From: Aquilaria yunnanensis
Lineage: Eukaryota; Streptophyta; Magnoliopsida; Malvales; Thymelaeaceae
Direction: 5' to 3'
Length of the DNA stretch: 64,000 bases
Assembly: GCA_039654915.1 (NCBI GenBank)
Contig: CM077597.1
Coordinates: 88,166,001 to 88,230,000, forward strand
Made by a program: the position numbers and the translations under genes. Position 1 is the stretch's first letter. Every line of letters begins with the position of its first letter. Of this stretch, positions 21,400 to 32,073 are shown piece after piece. Below the pieces are notes generated by a model. That model did not search any database, was not told the origin of the DNA, and was given only the letters and a program-made list of their open reading frames with translations.

Positions 21400-23643
21400 G
21401 TGAAGTCCCCATCCATTCAGCGCCGAAGTCACTCCCCGAAGAAGCGCCGGCAATCTCTCTTCCCAGAAGAAGAACCTAGTGCCACGATCCTTATGGAGAA
21501 AATATTAGCGAGGTTGGACAGAGTGGAAAAACAAGTAGCTTGCAAGCCGGTCTGGGCCAGGCTGTCTGAAACCTTCTGTGGGGATGAGTCCCCGTTCACC
21601 CGAACTATAGTAGAGGCAGCCATGCCAGGTGACTTCCGAGTACCTCGGCTGGAAACTTATGATGGCCGGACTGATCCACAGGCTCATCTGACCAAGTACA
21701 GACGCAACATGATGATGCACGGTGCAGACGATGCTACCTTGTGCAAATGTTTTGAGGTTACCCTCACAGGACCAGCAACTGCATGGTACAATTCATTGGC
21801 TCCGGGAACCATCAGGGAGTTCCAGGAGTTATCTACAGCCTTCACGCAGCAATTCATTAGAAGTCGGCCGACGGCGAAGATGCCTGTCCAGATGTTCGAC
21901 ATAGCACAGAGAAACGGAGAAACCATCCGCGACTATGTTGAAAGGTTTAACAGAGAAGCCTTGAGTGTCCCAGACTTTCGGGCCGAAATACGCATCTTCG
22001 CCATGACACGGGGCCTTCGGAGGGACTCACAGCTCTTTTACGAATTTTCCAAAGACCCTCCGGACACGCTTGGCGAGTTTTACCGAAGGGCCGAGCAGCA
22101 CATGACAGCCGAAGAGCTGAGGATGGCTGGACTAAAGTCCAAGCAAGCCCGTGCCGAAGGGTCCAGCCACCAAATACGGTGTTCGGCTGACCAAGCAGGC
22201 CGACCTCGGAGAGTGCGGGGAAGGAAACTCCCAAACTTTACGCCCCTGAACACCACGAGGACCAACATCCTCATGACAATGGAAAGGCAAGGAACCCAGA
22301 TCCAGCAGCCAAAGGCCATGACCGCTGATAATAAGAAAAATATGAAGAAGTTCTGCCAGTTTCACTGCGACCATGGCCACGACACCGAAGACTGCTTCCA
22401 ATTGAAGAAGTATATAGAGTTGCTAATAAAACTGGGCCAACTTCGGCACTATCTGCGAATGCCTTCCCCGAAGGGGAGGAAAGAGGAGGAAGGAAAGGCA
22501 GATGATGAAGATTACAACCCCGACAGACGGAGGAACCGAAGTCCGAAGAGGCGCCCTCCACCTCCGGTGGGGATAAAACAAACAATCACAAAAGAACTCC
22601 CATCCTTGGAAAGGAAGAGGAAGGCCAGAGAAATATCAGTCATAGAATATCAGAGCCCGACGAAGAAGCTGGCCCGCAAGGATGGTTCCACCATCATCTT
22701 TCCCCACGACGACCCGCTGTTGGTCATGGTGAGGATAGGAAACTGGGACGTCAAGAGAGTCTTGCTTGACGATGGATCAAACGCAGACGTCCTGTTTTCA
22801 CATTTGCTGCCGAACTTGGGCATATCCAACAGCGACCTCAAGCCCGTCACGTCACCCACCTTCAGGGTAGGACCATCTGAACTGCCTGTCCTCGGGTGGA
22901 TCGATCTTCCCCTAATGATGAAAAGGACTTCGGTTGATGGGACAATCGAGTTATTCACCTCCACAATGACAAGGTTCATCGTTATGGACGTCCCTTCATC
23001 ATACAACGCCATCCTTGGGAGACAAACACAGGGAAATCTGCACATTCGCCCTGATGTAAGATACTTAACTGTCACTTTTGCCACCAAGGATGGAGACACA
23101 GAAATCTTCATTGATCAGGGCGAAGTAAGGAAGGTGTTCGTCAAAGCAGGAAAAGCTCCAGCAAACAACTTCGCACAAGCTGTAGAGGCAGAGGCTTTAA
23201 AGCCAAAAAAGGGTGAGGCAGAAGATTCCGCGAAGGTAGAGATGGAAGAAGTAGAACTTGTGCCAGGCCGAAGTACCCGAATAGGGAAAAATTTGGCCGA
23301 AGGTGACAAGAAAAAACTTGTATCCTTTCTACTGATGAATAAAGACATGTTTGCCTTCTCGCCGAAAGATATGTCGGGGGTAAGTCCTCGCGTAGTACAG
23401 CACAGCCTTAAAGTAAGTCCGGAAGCAAAACCTGTCCGGCAAAAGAAACGGGGCATCTCGGCCCACAAAAATGACTTTGTCAAAACCGAAGTCCAGCACT
23501 TATTGGACGTTGATGTAATCAGGGAGGTCAAGTACCCCGAATGGTTGAGCAATGTGGTTATTGCCACAAAAGAACGGACCAGTAAGCTCCGAAAGTGCAT
23601 CGACTTCAGAAACTTGAACGATGCTTGCCCAAAGGATTCATAA
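21400..23643 (+). pseudogene. Tat-B gag, protease and start of RT
   Basis: A 747-codon frame. Residues about 80-230 form the retrotransposon gag domain (TYDGRTDPQAHLTKYR, ATAWYNSLAPGTI, IRDYVERFNREAL). Near residue 325 is a zinc-binding KFCQFHCDHGHDTEDC. Protease follows with the active site LLDDGSNADVLF (about 450). RT begins near residue 690 (VIREVKYPEWLSNVV, CIDFRNLNDACPKDS) and is cut by TAA at 23641, where a Tyr codon would be expected. The same frame continues after the stop. The leader 20982-21399 holds decayed gag N-terminal-like sequence with stops. Confidence 0.88.
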
Positions 23644-24897
23644 CCTCTCCCCCCAATAGACCGATTGGTAGACTCAACTGCCGAATACAGGCTCCTAACT
23701 TTCCTCGACGCTTTCAGTGGGTATCATCAAATAAGGATGGACCCTGAAGACGAGGAAAAAACCGCCTTCATCACCGAGGGTGGAACATATTGTTGCATCA
23801 GGATGCCCTTCGGGCTCAAAAATGCAAGAGCCACTTATCAGAGGTTGATGAGTAAGGTCTTCAGCGACCAAATAGGGAGAAACATGGAAGTCTACGTCGA
23901 CGACATGATAGTCAAGAGCAAGCTGTCTAACGACCATGTCGCAGATCTAAAGGAAACTTTCCACCAGCTCAGAACCTTCGGGATCCGCCTTAATCCCGAA
24001 AAGTGCATCTTCGGAGTGACCTCGGGAAAGTTTATTGGGTACATAGTATCAGAAAGAGGCATTGATGCTAACCTGGAAAAAATCAGGGCTCTGCTCGAAT
24101 TCCGAACTCCCGTCACAATAAAAGATGTGCAGAGACTCACTGGAAGGATAACCTCTCTTAGTAGGTTTATTTCCAGATATGGAGATCGGTGCCGAGCATT
24201 CTTCAAAGTCCTCACTAAGGCAGCAAAAAATGAGGGCAACCTCGGAAGTGACGATCATCCTTGGAACGAAGACTGCCAAAAGGCCTGGGAAGAACTCAAA
24301 ATCTACTTATCACGTCTGTCCACTTTGCGACAGCCTCGCGAGGGAGAGCCTCTCGTATTATACCTCGTCGTCACAGAAAAAGCAATAAGCTCAGTCCTCG
24401 TGAAAGAGGAAGGGCCGAAGCAATGGCCGGTCTATTATGTAAGCAAGTCCCTACACGGCGCCGAAGTCAGGTATCCTTTGCTGCAAAAAGCTATATATGC
24501 CTTGGTGCTAGCAGGAAGGAGGCTGCGACCATATTTTCAGGCTCACCCTATCATCGTCCGAAGCAGTCTACCTCTGCGGGATGTCATGAGAAAAGTTGAT
24601 CATTCAGGAAGGCTTTCCAAATGGTGCATAGAGCTTGGCGAACACGACATTACTTATGAACCTCGGAAAGCCATAAAAGGTCAGGCCCCGGCAGACTTCA
24701 TTGCCGAAGTGCCCATCGCCGATGACAGCAATCCGAATCCCAGTGAAGGTGAGCCAGAATGGCCTCTGTATGTTGATGGAGCCTCGGGGTCCGAACACCA
24801 GGGCGCTGGGGTAATTATTAGAGGTCCCGAAGGTCTAGAAGTAATGAAGGCCATCAAGTTCAGCTTCGACGTCACCAACAATGTGGCCGAATATTAA
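23644..24897 (+). pseudogene. Tat-B reverse transcriptase and RNase H
   Basis: Same frame as the preceding gag-protease. RT motifs: LTFLDAFSGYHQIRMD, RMPFGLKNARATYQRLM and the catalytic YVDDMIVKS. The connection and first RNase H follow (LVVTEKAISSVLV, PVYYVSKSL, RYPLLQKAIYALV). The second, archaeal-type RNase H starts at LYVDGASGSEHQGAG and reaches NNVAEY, where TAA at 24895 interrupts it. Confidence 0.88.
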
Positions 24898-26416
24898 GCT
24901 CTCATAGCAGGATTGCGCCTAGCCAGAAAAATTGGTGTAAGAAACTTAAAAGCCCACAGCGATTCCCAACTGGTAGTTCGGCAAACAGCAGGGGATTATG
25001 GGGTGAAGGACCCGACCTTGGCAAAATACCATGAGCTGGTAGCAGAGCTCATTTGAGAGTTCGACACCGTATGAATCGAAAACATACCTCGACGAGATAA
25101 CGCCGAAGCAGACTGCTTGGCGAAATCAAAAACATACACCGAAGTGCTAAATCAACCGAGCATAGTAACTTCGGGAAGAGGCTAGAAAGACCCAATAAAA
25201 AGATATCTCGCAACCAATGCGCTCCCCGAAGAACCCCACGAAGCTGCAAAAGTTCGAAGACGCTCCGGTCGATTTTTCCTGATTGGCGAAGAATTATATC
25301 GGCAGGGATATGCAAATCCATTGCAGAAGTGTGTTGACGAAGAGGATACTGAAATGATCCTCGAAGAAGTTCACGAAGGCGCTTGTGGTTCGCACGTTGG
25401 AACTGACGCCCTCGCAGCAGTAATACTTCGGCAAGGATACTTTTGGCTTACTCTGAGAAAGGACGCTAGGCAGTTTGTCCGGAAATGTGGTAATTGCCAA
25501 AGACACGTGAGTATCCAGAGGACACCCTCAGAAATGGTAACTTCGGCTGACTATCTCTGGCCCTTCGCAGTTTGGGGCATAGACCTCATTGGGCCACTCC
25601 CAACAGCGCCTGGAGGTAAAGTTCTGCGTAGTTGCAGTAGACTATTTCTCTAAATGGGTCGAGGCGGAACCTTTGGCGACTATCTCTGCAAAAGATATGC
25701 GAAAGTTCATATGGAAGAACATTGTATGCAGATTGGGCATACCGAGGGTACTAGTAGCCGACAATGGGTCCCAGTTTACAGACAAAGGATTCCAAGAATT
25801 TATCAACAATCTCGGAATAAAAATGCAGTTCGCCCCAGTAGCTCACCCCCAAAGCAATGGGCAAGTAGAAGTATCCAACAGGACTATCAAAGATGGTCTA
25901 AAAAAGAGACTGAGAAAAGCAAAAGGGAAATGGCCGGGAGAGCTCCCAAGTGTGTTATGGAGCTACCAAACAACACCCCGAAGAGCCACAGGGGAAACAC
26001 CTTTTTCACTTGTTTTCGGTACAGAGGCTATCATCCCAGTTGAGGTAGTGCAGCCATCGGTGCGAGTGCAAATGTTCGATGAAAGGGGAAATGACCTCGG
26101 CCTGAGAACCAAGCTTGACCTCGTCGGCGAACACAGAGAAATAACCGAGCTGAGGAGAAAAGCTTTTCAGCAAAGAGTGGCCGCGGCTATAAACTTGCGC
26201 GCCAGGCCAAAAGGAATAAAGAAAGGAGACCTCGTTCTCCGAAAGGCTGAATTTGGACCCTGAAGGCCATCCCACGGGGTACTTCACGCAAATTGGGAAG
26301 GACCTTATCTGGTACTTGCCGAAGTGTGAAAAGGGGTTTACAAGCTCGGCGATGCCGGAGGCATAGAGTTAAAAAATACATGGCACTCGGACGCCCTGAG
26401 AAAATTCTATGCTTAA
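24898..26416 (+). pseudogene. Tat-B second RNase H end and integrase
   Basis: Continues in frame with ALIAGLRLARKIGV and the catalytic HSDSQLVV. Stops occur near 25054, 25069 and 25183. The integrase zinc-binding part is HEGACGSHVGT...CGNCQRH, with the first catalytic Asp in WGIDLIGPLP. A one-base deletion near 25618 shifts the frame to 25589-26263, which holds VADNGSQFT, the Glu in GQVEVSNRT and a C-terminal GKWPGELPSVLWSYQTT. Two more stops precede the natural end, HSDALRKFYA, with TAA at 26414. At least five lesions in total. Confidence 0.87.
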
Positions 26417-26676
26417 GATTTCGGTGAGAAGATTGTATTGTACAGAAAAATTTCTAAGTACAAAAGTTCCTTAGCCAAAAATCTTGAGCATGAGTTATAC
26501 AAGTCTGAATTTCGCGAAGGTGACCGCTGACATAAGCGAAGATATGATTTTTCGAAGTCCCTTGAGCAAACGTGTTCGAGACAATGGAAAATGAAAAATC
26601 TTATTGAGATGGATCTGCTTACAAAGAAGAAAGCTCGCCAAAAGAAGAAAAAGAAGGCAAAGGACCCTAAAACAAA
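26417..26676 (+). other. Spacer between Tat-B pol and antisense gene
   Basis: Non-coding. It holds one copy (26551-26600) of the hairpin-forming unit that is repeated six-fold at 1-460: TTTTTCGAAGTCCCTTGAGC, then GTGTTCGAGACAATGG. It separates the convergent ends of pol (plus) and the antisense gene (minus). Confidence 0.6.
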
Positions 26677-29112
26677 CTAAGGAATCTTGGCATCTCGGGA
26701 GCCACCAGTTCCTGCATCCTTTTCCACCACCTTCGGCGCCGGGAAAGAAAGGGGCAAGTTCAGGCGCTCGATTTTCGACCAAGACCACCGAGGCCCCTCG
26801 GGAATGTTTAGGGCCTCCAAGAAAGAGAGGTCCAGATCTGGGAACCTCTGAAGCACTTGGTGACGAACGAGGCAGAAGCCGTCTTGAAAACCGACCTTGG
26901 TCATTTCGTCGGCTTTCTTCTTCTCGACCGCCAGCTCATCACGTTCCCTCTCCAGATCGGCAATCTTCTTCCTCAGTGCCTTCGTCTTCTTCTTCTTTGG
27001 CTCCTTCTTCAAAGACTCGACCTCGGCCTGGAGCTCGGCCTTCTCGGCAAGCACCTTCGCCAGGAGAGCCTCAGAATCTGACTTCTCCTTTTGATATGAC
27101 TCATTCACCGAGGTCAGCTCCGCCACCTTGGCACCGAGGTCAGACATCTTCTGAGAGGAGTCCTTCAAAAGTTCCTCCTTCTCCTTCGCGAACTCCTCCC
27201 GAATGGTAGCGACCTCCATCTTCGCAACTTGAGCCATCTCCGTGTTCTTAGCGGCCAATTCAGAGCACTTGGCCTTAGATTTTTCTATAAGATCTAAGGC
27301 CGAGACTCAGAACGCTGCTTCCTTCGCCACCCGGACCCTGAGGAGGCCGGTGTACCCCAGCAGCTGCAAAGAAGTCAAAAGGAAACAAAACGAATGCCTG
27401 AAGTATACCTGGGCAGCGTGCTCGGAAACCTTGGCAGCGAGGGACTCATCGCTCAGGCACGCTTCGGAAACGGCCTTGAAGGAGGCCTCGATGAGGATCC
27501 CCCTCGAGATTTGGTTGGCCATGTACGGGCAGTTGCCGGAGTACAAGTTCATGTCCTCCGTAAACAACCAAAAGGGCTCCCTCGGGATCTTCCCCTTCGG
27601 GACATGGGCATCCCGAAGAGCCCGTTTTCGGGCGTGCTCGGCTGCCCAATTCGGGTATAGCAGCTCCACTACATGGCAAAGCAAGAAATTTATCAAGACA
27701 AGGAACCCTTAAAGAAATAAAGGTACCACAACTTGAATAAGAAAATGAACCTGGCGGCACCTCAGCGACGTCATCATCGGAGACCCGGACCTCCTCGGCA
27801 GGAATCTCCTTACCTTTACTCTTACGACGCTCCTCGGTAGAAGGGACTTCCACTAAGGCATCCAGAAGAGCCGCCGAAGAAGAGGGACTCCGATGAGGGG
27901 CAGCAGCGGCAACCTCGGCCGGCGGAACAGCAGCAGCAGCATCCAACTCTTCGCGCGCCACCTCGGGAATTTCCGCCTGAGGAAGAGGCACGTCTTTATT
28001 TGCTCGTTTGGCCACAGATGGCCCAGCCCCAGATGATTTCCGCCTTCGGGAGGCAGCCTTCTTCGTCTGCTCGCCCTTCTCGGGTTGACCGAGGAAAAGG
28101 GACTTGTAGTAGGCAGCGGAGTCATCGCCCATCTCTGAAAAAGAAAGAAAACATCAGTGTGAGTCCAAGGTAAAACTATAACAAAAGAATCCTGAGATAA
28201 CTCACTCTAAAAAAAGGACTCATAAGTGACTTCCTCCCTAAGGAGTTGCACCAACCAAGAGTCTTTCCCAGCGATAGCAGGAGCTGGCATCCCGAGCTCC
28301 GTCTTGTGCTCCTTCACCACCCCTAGTTCCCGAAGAACCTCCTCGGTCATCAATTTCCAATTGATGGGGAAGGGGTAAAGGGGGCGCGAAGGGACCTCGG
28401 AATCCCAGTCGGAGACTACTCGGATCCGTTTGTCGAAGTCCGCGAATATGAGTGCCAACTCAGGAGTCAACATTATCCTTGGATCAACGACGTCCATCTC
28501 CAGCCTTTCCCGAGCCCACTTGGTCGGGACGTGCGACCAGGCCTCCTCCATATTCAAAAAGAAAAATTTTTGTTGCCACCCTCGCCAGCTGTCCTTGGTG
28601 GCAAAGGTGAACATATACTTTTTGCTCCCTGATCCCCGAGGTAGCATAAAGTAAAAGCCACCCTTCGGGACCACAAAGAGCTTATAGTACTGAATGAAAA
28701 GAATAAAATGGGGCTCTATTTTGAAAACGCCGCACATACAGAGGAAGGCGTTGAAGTAGCAGTATGAGTTCGGCGGAAGCTGATTTACGGCAATGCCATG
28801 GAATTGGCAAAAGTCGCAAATCATCTTCGGAGGAGGGTACCGAAGTCCGGCCTTTAATTGGGCTTGGAAAACGGTAACCTCATCGCCGCGGTTTGAAAAA
28901 CTAAAATGGTCAGAGTGTGGCAACCTTGTAATGGCATACGAGGGAAGAAAGAATTTGGTCTTCCATCTTTTTAATTTTTTAGAAGTGGTGCAGCAAGGGT
29001 GAGACAAAAGAGGTTGCTGAAAAGCGATTTCGGAAAAAGGCCAAAAATGACTTCGGGAAAGCTTAAAAAGCAAAAGACTCTGGAAGTTAAAACCCACTAA
29101 ATGTTTTGCCAA
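26677..29112 (-). pseudogene. Antisense spliced gene of Tat-B, two stop codons
   Basis: Homologous to the Tat-A antisense gene. Exons: 29112-28206, 28134-27751, 27668-27409 and 27363-26677. Introns are 71, 82 and 45 bp, at the same places and phases as in Tat-A; the 45-bp intron is unusually short and may not splice. Total 745 codons. Exon 1 has LRYPPPKMICDFCQFHGIA and DSWRGWQQKFFF; exon 2 is Ala/Glu-rich with SRRRKSSGAGPS; exon 4 is a Lys/Glu coiled coil. A TAG lies just before the first splice site (28207-28209) and a TGA at 27307-27309. No target or activity is known; a DNA-binding or regulatory role is only a guess. Confidence 0.72.
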
Positions 29113-29256
29113 AATCTAGATTTGAAGACGCCGTCGTGAAAGGTTGCTGGAAAACACTCCGTCAAAGAGGATCGCCGCAAAAAGCAGGAGAAAACGTGAA
29201 AGCAGTTGAAAGCAAAAGCAAAAGCAAGAGCAAAAGGAGGTTATGACGGAACAGAT

Positions 29257-29267
29257 GTATATATAGG
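29257..29267 (-). promoter_or_regulatory. TATA box of the Tat-B antisense gene
   Basis: The minus strand reads CCTATATATAC, about 145-155 bp upstream of the ATG at 29112, matching the spacing in Tat-A. Confidence 0.6.
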
Positions 29268-29671
29268 CCGAGGAGGGTAGGTGAACCGGCGTCATAAAGT
29301 ACTCCACAAAGGCGAACAGTCGCCATAACTGCTCATTGCACGTGAAAAGGCGTGCCTGCTGTATCCGGCGCAGTCCCCTCCAGTAACAAGCTGCCACGTG
29401 TCAGCCATCGCGCCAAAAGAGGGATACACTTTCTAACACCCCTAGACCCTGGGCGCGCCGCTCCAGACTGACACGCCTAGTTACAAGACGCGATGTTACG
29501 TAGCCCTGCAAAAGGGGAGAAGTGGGTGACCTCGAAGACACCAAAGGACGGGCTATAACCGAACAGCCCATGTCTTCGGACAAAAGGTACATCTTCGGCA
29601 CAGGTATTACACCCGAGGTCCCGAAGGATGCCCTCCGAAAGCCGACAAACCGAAGTTCCCACTTCGGCTTT

Positions 29672-30540
29672 TCGGAAGGGGGCCTGTGATAGCCGAAGGG
29701 CTATCACCTTTCTCAGTACATACTTCCTGACGAAAACATGGTCGGGAAGCCTGGCGTCATCCGAAAGAGGCCCTATCACTGACCTCGGAAGAAGTGAAGT
29801 CAGATACCACGAAGTCGGGACTTCGGCTAATACGCTAGGCGTTCCAAATGTATCGCCGGCTCCCTCGGGGGACCAAGCGAAATGCCTTCGGGGATAAAGA
29901 ACCAGCTATTGCAAGCAGGAGAGAACTTCCCTGAAGGCGGAACCCTCGAACCAGGAGACTTTTCGAACTACAAGCATAACTACCGAAGAAGGTCATCCGT
30001 ACTAAAGAACGACCTCGCCCAGAGGACCTCGGGAGTACGGCATGAGCATTTAAGGAGCCTCTGACATGTCGCCCACAGGTGTTACATGCCACCCCAAACG
30101 GCGGTCTGACACGCCGACGCCGTCCAGGTCTTGTCACGACCTGTCTCGGCTCAAGGCTCAAAGAGCCTGCAAACGGCTACTTGTCCCCTACGCCCGGAAA
30201 CACAGAGAACATCCGACCGAACACGTGTCATGATCTGAACGGGCTGGGAACTCCTATAAATACCAGGGAATAGGCCCTGGCAAATGACGCTCTCCCCCTG
30301 AGAAGATACAAACAGCCAAGGTCACTAAACCTCTTGGTGCTCCCCTTCTTTCGCCTCTTAGGACACTAACTTGGGCGTCGGAGGCTCCTCCCCGGAAAAA
30401 GATCCCGGGGACCTCTTAACCCTTTTTTATGAGTTTTACAGGCACACCCCCCTGGGAAATCTAGGTTCCAGACGTTCTCCCTCTCAAGAAGTCCCTCCCG
30501 AAGTCACGATGTCTTCCAACGAAGATGCCGCTGGGCATCA
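29672..30540 (+). mobile_element. Polypurine tract and 3' LTR of Tat-B
   Basis: GGAAGGGGGCCTG (ending 29686) is followed by the LTR start TGATAGCC at 29687. The LTR is 854 bp, the same length as the 5' LTR, and ends CTGGGCATCA at 30540, then the CCGCC duplication. The TATA box CTATAAATACC is at about 30253. Confidence 0.92.
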
Positions 30541-30592
30541 CCGCCGATAAAACATCATACTTCACCTCACTACCTTGGGGAACAATAATTCA
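30541..30592 (-). pseudogene. Continuation of the inverted chromovirus pol
   Basis: About 50 bp that, on the minus strand, matches 15719-15770 of the plus-strand element just upstream of the integrase start. It proves Tat-B landed in a pre-existing inverted chromovirus. It ends in a 3-bp overlap (TTC) with the following plus-strand segment. Confidence 0.8.
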
Positions 30593-30925
30593 ATCTTGCT
30601 CGATTTCTGTCAGAGGACGCGATTTAGACTCTGACTTCTTTGTGCTTGGGATATCTGAATTTGATTGTATTTTGGGCATGGATTGGCTACATCGCAACCA
30701 TGCTAAAGTGGATTGCTATCAGAAGCTAGTTACCTTCTCCTTGCTTGATGGGTCAAAAGTGCAATTTGTTGGGGATAAAAAGAGCTTCACTCCAATCTTA
30801 ATTTCTAGCTTGCAAGCTAATAGATATCTCCGTCAAGGTGGTGTTGGCTATTTGGCTTATGTGCAGACAGAGTTAGAGAAGCCTGAATCAGTAGCTGGTA
30901 TTCCCATTGCGGAAGAATTTCAGTT
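30589..30925 (+). pseudogene. Chromovirus protease fragment, plus strand
   Basis: Matches 13883-14218 closely, with SCSISVRGRDLDSDFFVLG and YLRQGGVGYLAYVQTE. The active-site part upstream is missing and the fragment stops inside GAAGAATTTC. It is a rearranged scrap. Confidence 0.85.
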
Positions 30926-30965
30926 ACACATGGTTGAATTATGGGAAGCCTGAATCAGTAGCTGG
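30926..30965 (+). other. Patchwork junction of TRIM and chromovirus sequence
   Basis: A short TRIM-LTR-like piece (TTACACATGGTTGAATTATG) ends in GGGAAGCC. It is followed by TGAATCAGTAGCTGGTA, which repeats the chromovirus sequence at 30884-30900, and then the TRIM LTR starts again. The shared GAAGCC sites suggest template switching. Confidence 0.6.
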
Positions 30966-31491
30966 TACCCCCACATCCCACATGGTTGAATTGTGGGAAG
31001 CCTTATATGGATATATAGGCTCCAATTCCAGAACATAAGTACCTAGCGCTTATCCTTTTCCAAAGGATAGCCCATGTGGTGTGGGCAGGTGTTCCATTGA
31101 CCAGTTCTGGATTTGGGTCGTTACAGATGGTATCAGAGCTGACCCGGGACCACGATGGTGTGACATAGTGGGTATGCACATGGATCGTCTACCGGGACTG
31201 ATCCTAGATTCGAGAGGCTCCTTGGCCAGGGCTATCTAGTCCGATTAGAAAGGTTACTTGGTCCGGGGAAACCAAGTAATCCGATTGACCCCAACGAGGA
31301 CGTTGGGTACATAAGGGGGGGAGTTTGTAACACCCCCATGTCCCACATGGGTGAATTGTGGGAAGTCTTATGTGGATATATAGGCTCCAATTCCAGAACA
31401 TAAGCACCTAGCGCTTATCATTTTCATAAAGGATAGCCCATGTGGTGTGGGCAGGTGTTTCGTTGACCAGTTCTGGACTTGGGTCATTACA
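30966..31491 (+). mobile_element. TRIM (terminal-repeat retrotransposon in miniature)
   Basis: Two LTR copies of about 160-166 bp (about 30966-31125 and 31326-31491) share CCCACATGG, GTGGATATATAGGC-like and CAGTTCTGGA segments. The 3' copy starts TGTAACACCC and ends TTACA. TGGTATCAGAGCT at 31128 is a tRNA-Met-type primer site and AAGGGGGGGAGTT (31313-31325) the polypurine tract. The roughly 200-bp interior codes for nothing, so it depends on another element's proteins. The first bases of the left LTR are lost, so no target duplication can be shown. Confidence 0.85.
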
Positions 31492-31766
31492 TTTTTAACC
31501 ACTAATTCTTCTCCAATCGTGCCCCCATAAATCAATTTCAAAGGTGCAAGGATAATACCCAAAACTTGAATTCCTCCTAGAGATGCTGCTGATGCTACAC
31601 CTCCCATTAATCCGACACTACCTCCTCCATAAACTAAATGAATTTTTCGCTCAGCTAATACTCTACCCAAATGGTTGGCTTCCTTTAAATACTATTCATC
31701 TTTTCTAGGAAAAGCCCCACAAAATATACAAATACTTTGAGTTTTACGAGTTGAGGTTATCTCCAT
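31492..31766 (-). pseudogene. LOG-like cytokinin phosphoribohydrolase, N-terminal fragment
   Basis: From ATG at 31766 the frame reads MEITSTRKTQSICIFCGAFP, then after one TAG the family signature [17 protein letters not shown] and further [11 protein letters not shown] and [11 protein letters not shown] enzymes release active cytokinin bases from riboside monophosphates. The PGGxGTxxE catalytic region is absent because the frame runs into the TRIM at 31491 after about 92 codons. A TATA-like CTATAAATGC (minus strand, 31815-31806) lies about 40 bp upstream. It is non-functional. No intron is seen in the fragment, so a retrocopy is possible. Confidence 0.75.
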
Positions 31767-31835
31767 TCCTATTCTTAACCTTGTGAGAAATGAAAAGAAG
31801 AGCATGCATTTATAGAGATGAAAAGATAATGCAAT

Positions 31836-32032
31836 AATTACATTTACAAGAGTAGTTACATTATTGTCAGAAGAAAAGGAAATTTTTCAAAAATGACAGC
31901 TAGCATATGCAGTAGTTGTGACTGTGGCTCACGTCAATTACATTTACAGGAATAGGTACATTATTATCAGAAGAAAAAAAAATTTTCAAAAATGACAGCT
32001 AGCATGTACAGTAGTTGTGACTGTGGTTCACG
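31836..32032. repeat. Tandem pair of a roughly 98-bp segment
   Basis: Two adjacent copies share ATTACATTTACA, GTACATTATT, AAAAATGACAGCTAGCAT and GTAGTTGTGACTGTGG. A related third version occurs near 32760-32850, in the next larger repeat. It lies between the LOG-like relic and the 3' end of the unknown gene copy. Confidence 0.65.
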
Positions 32033-32073
32033 TCTTCCACTGGTTTTACGTCCAGTAACGGCTTCAACGCCTT

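Larger units (their letters stand above)
20108..30540 (+). mobile_element. Tat-B: complete Tat-lineage Ty3/gypsy element with TSD CCGCC
   Basis: Two 854-bp LTRs (20108-20961 and 29687-30540) flank a primer binding site, gag-pol on plus, a spacer and a minus-strand spliced gene. The duplication CCGCC is present at 20103-20107 and 30541-30545, and the interrupted chromovirus integrase reads across once the element is removed. By eye the LTRs differ at roughly 34 of 854 positions, about 4 percent and mostly transitions. Gag-pol has several stops and one frameshift, so it is not autonomous. The second, archaeal-type RNase H and the antisense gene downstream of pol fit the Tat lineage. Confidence 0.93.

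Noticed and set aside
26604..27209. Plus-strand frame of 201 codons in Tat-B
   Set aside because: It is the shadow of exon 4 of the antisense gene; composition follows the coiled-coil codons on the other strand.
30966..31491. Assignment of the TRIM to the Cassandra family (5S rRNA promoter)
   Set aside because: A short AGAACATAAGCACC stretch loosely recalls 5S rRNA, but the internal control regions cannot be aligned.
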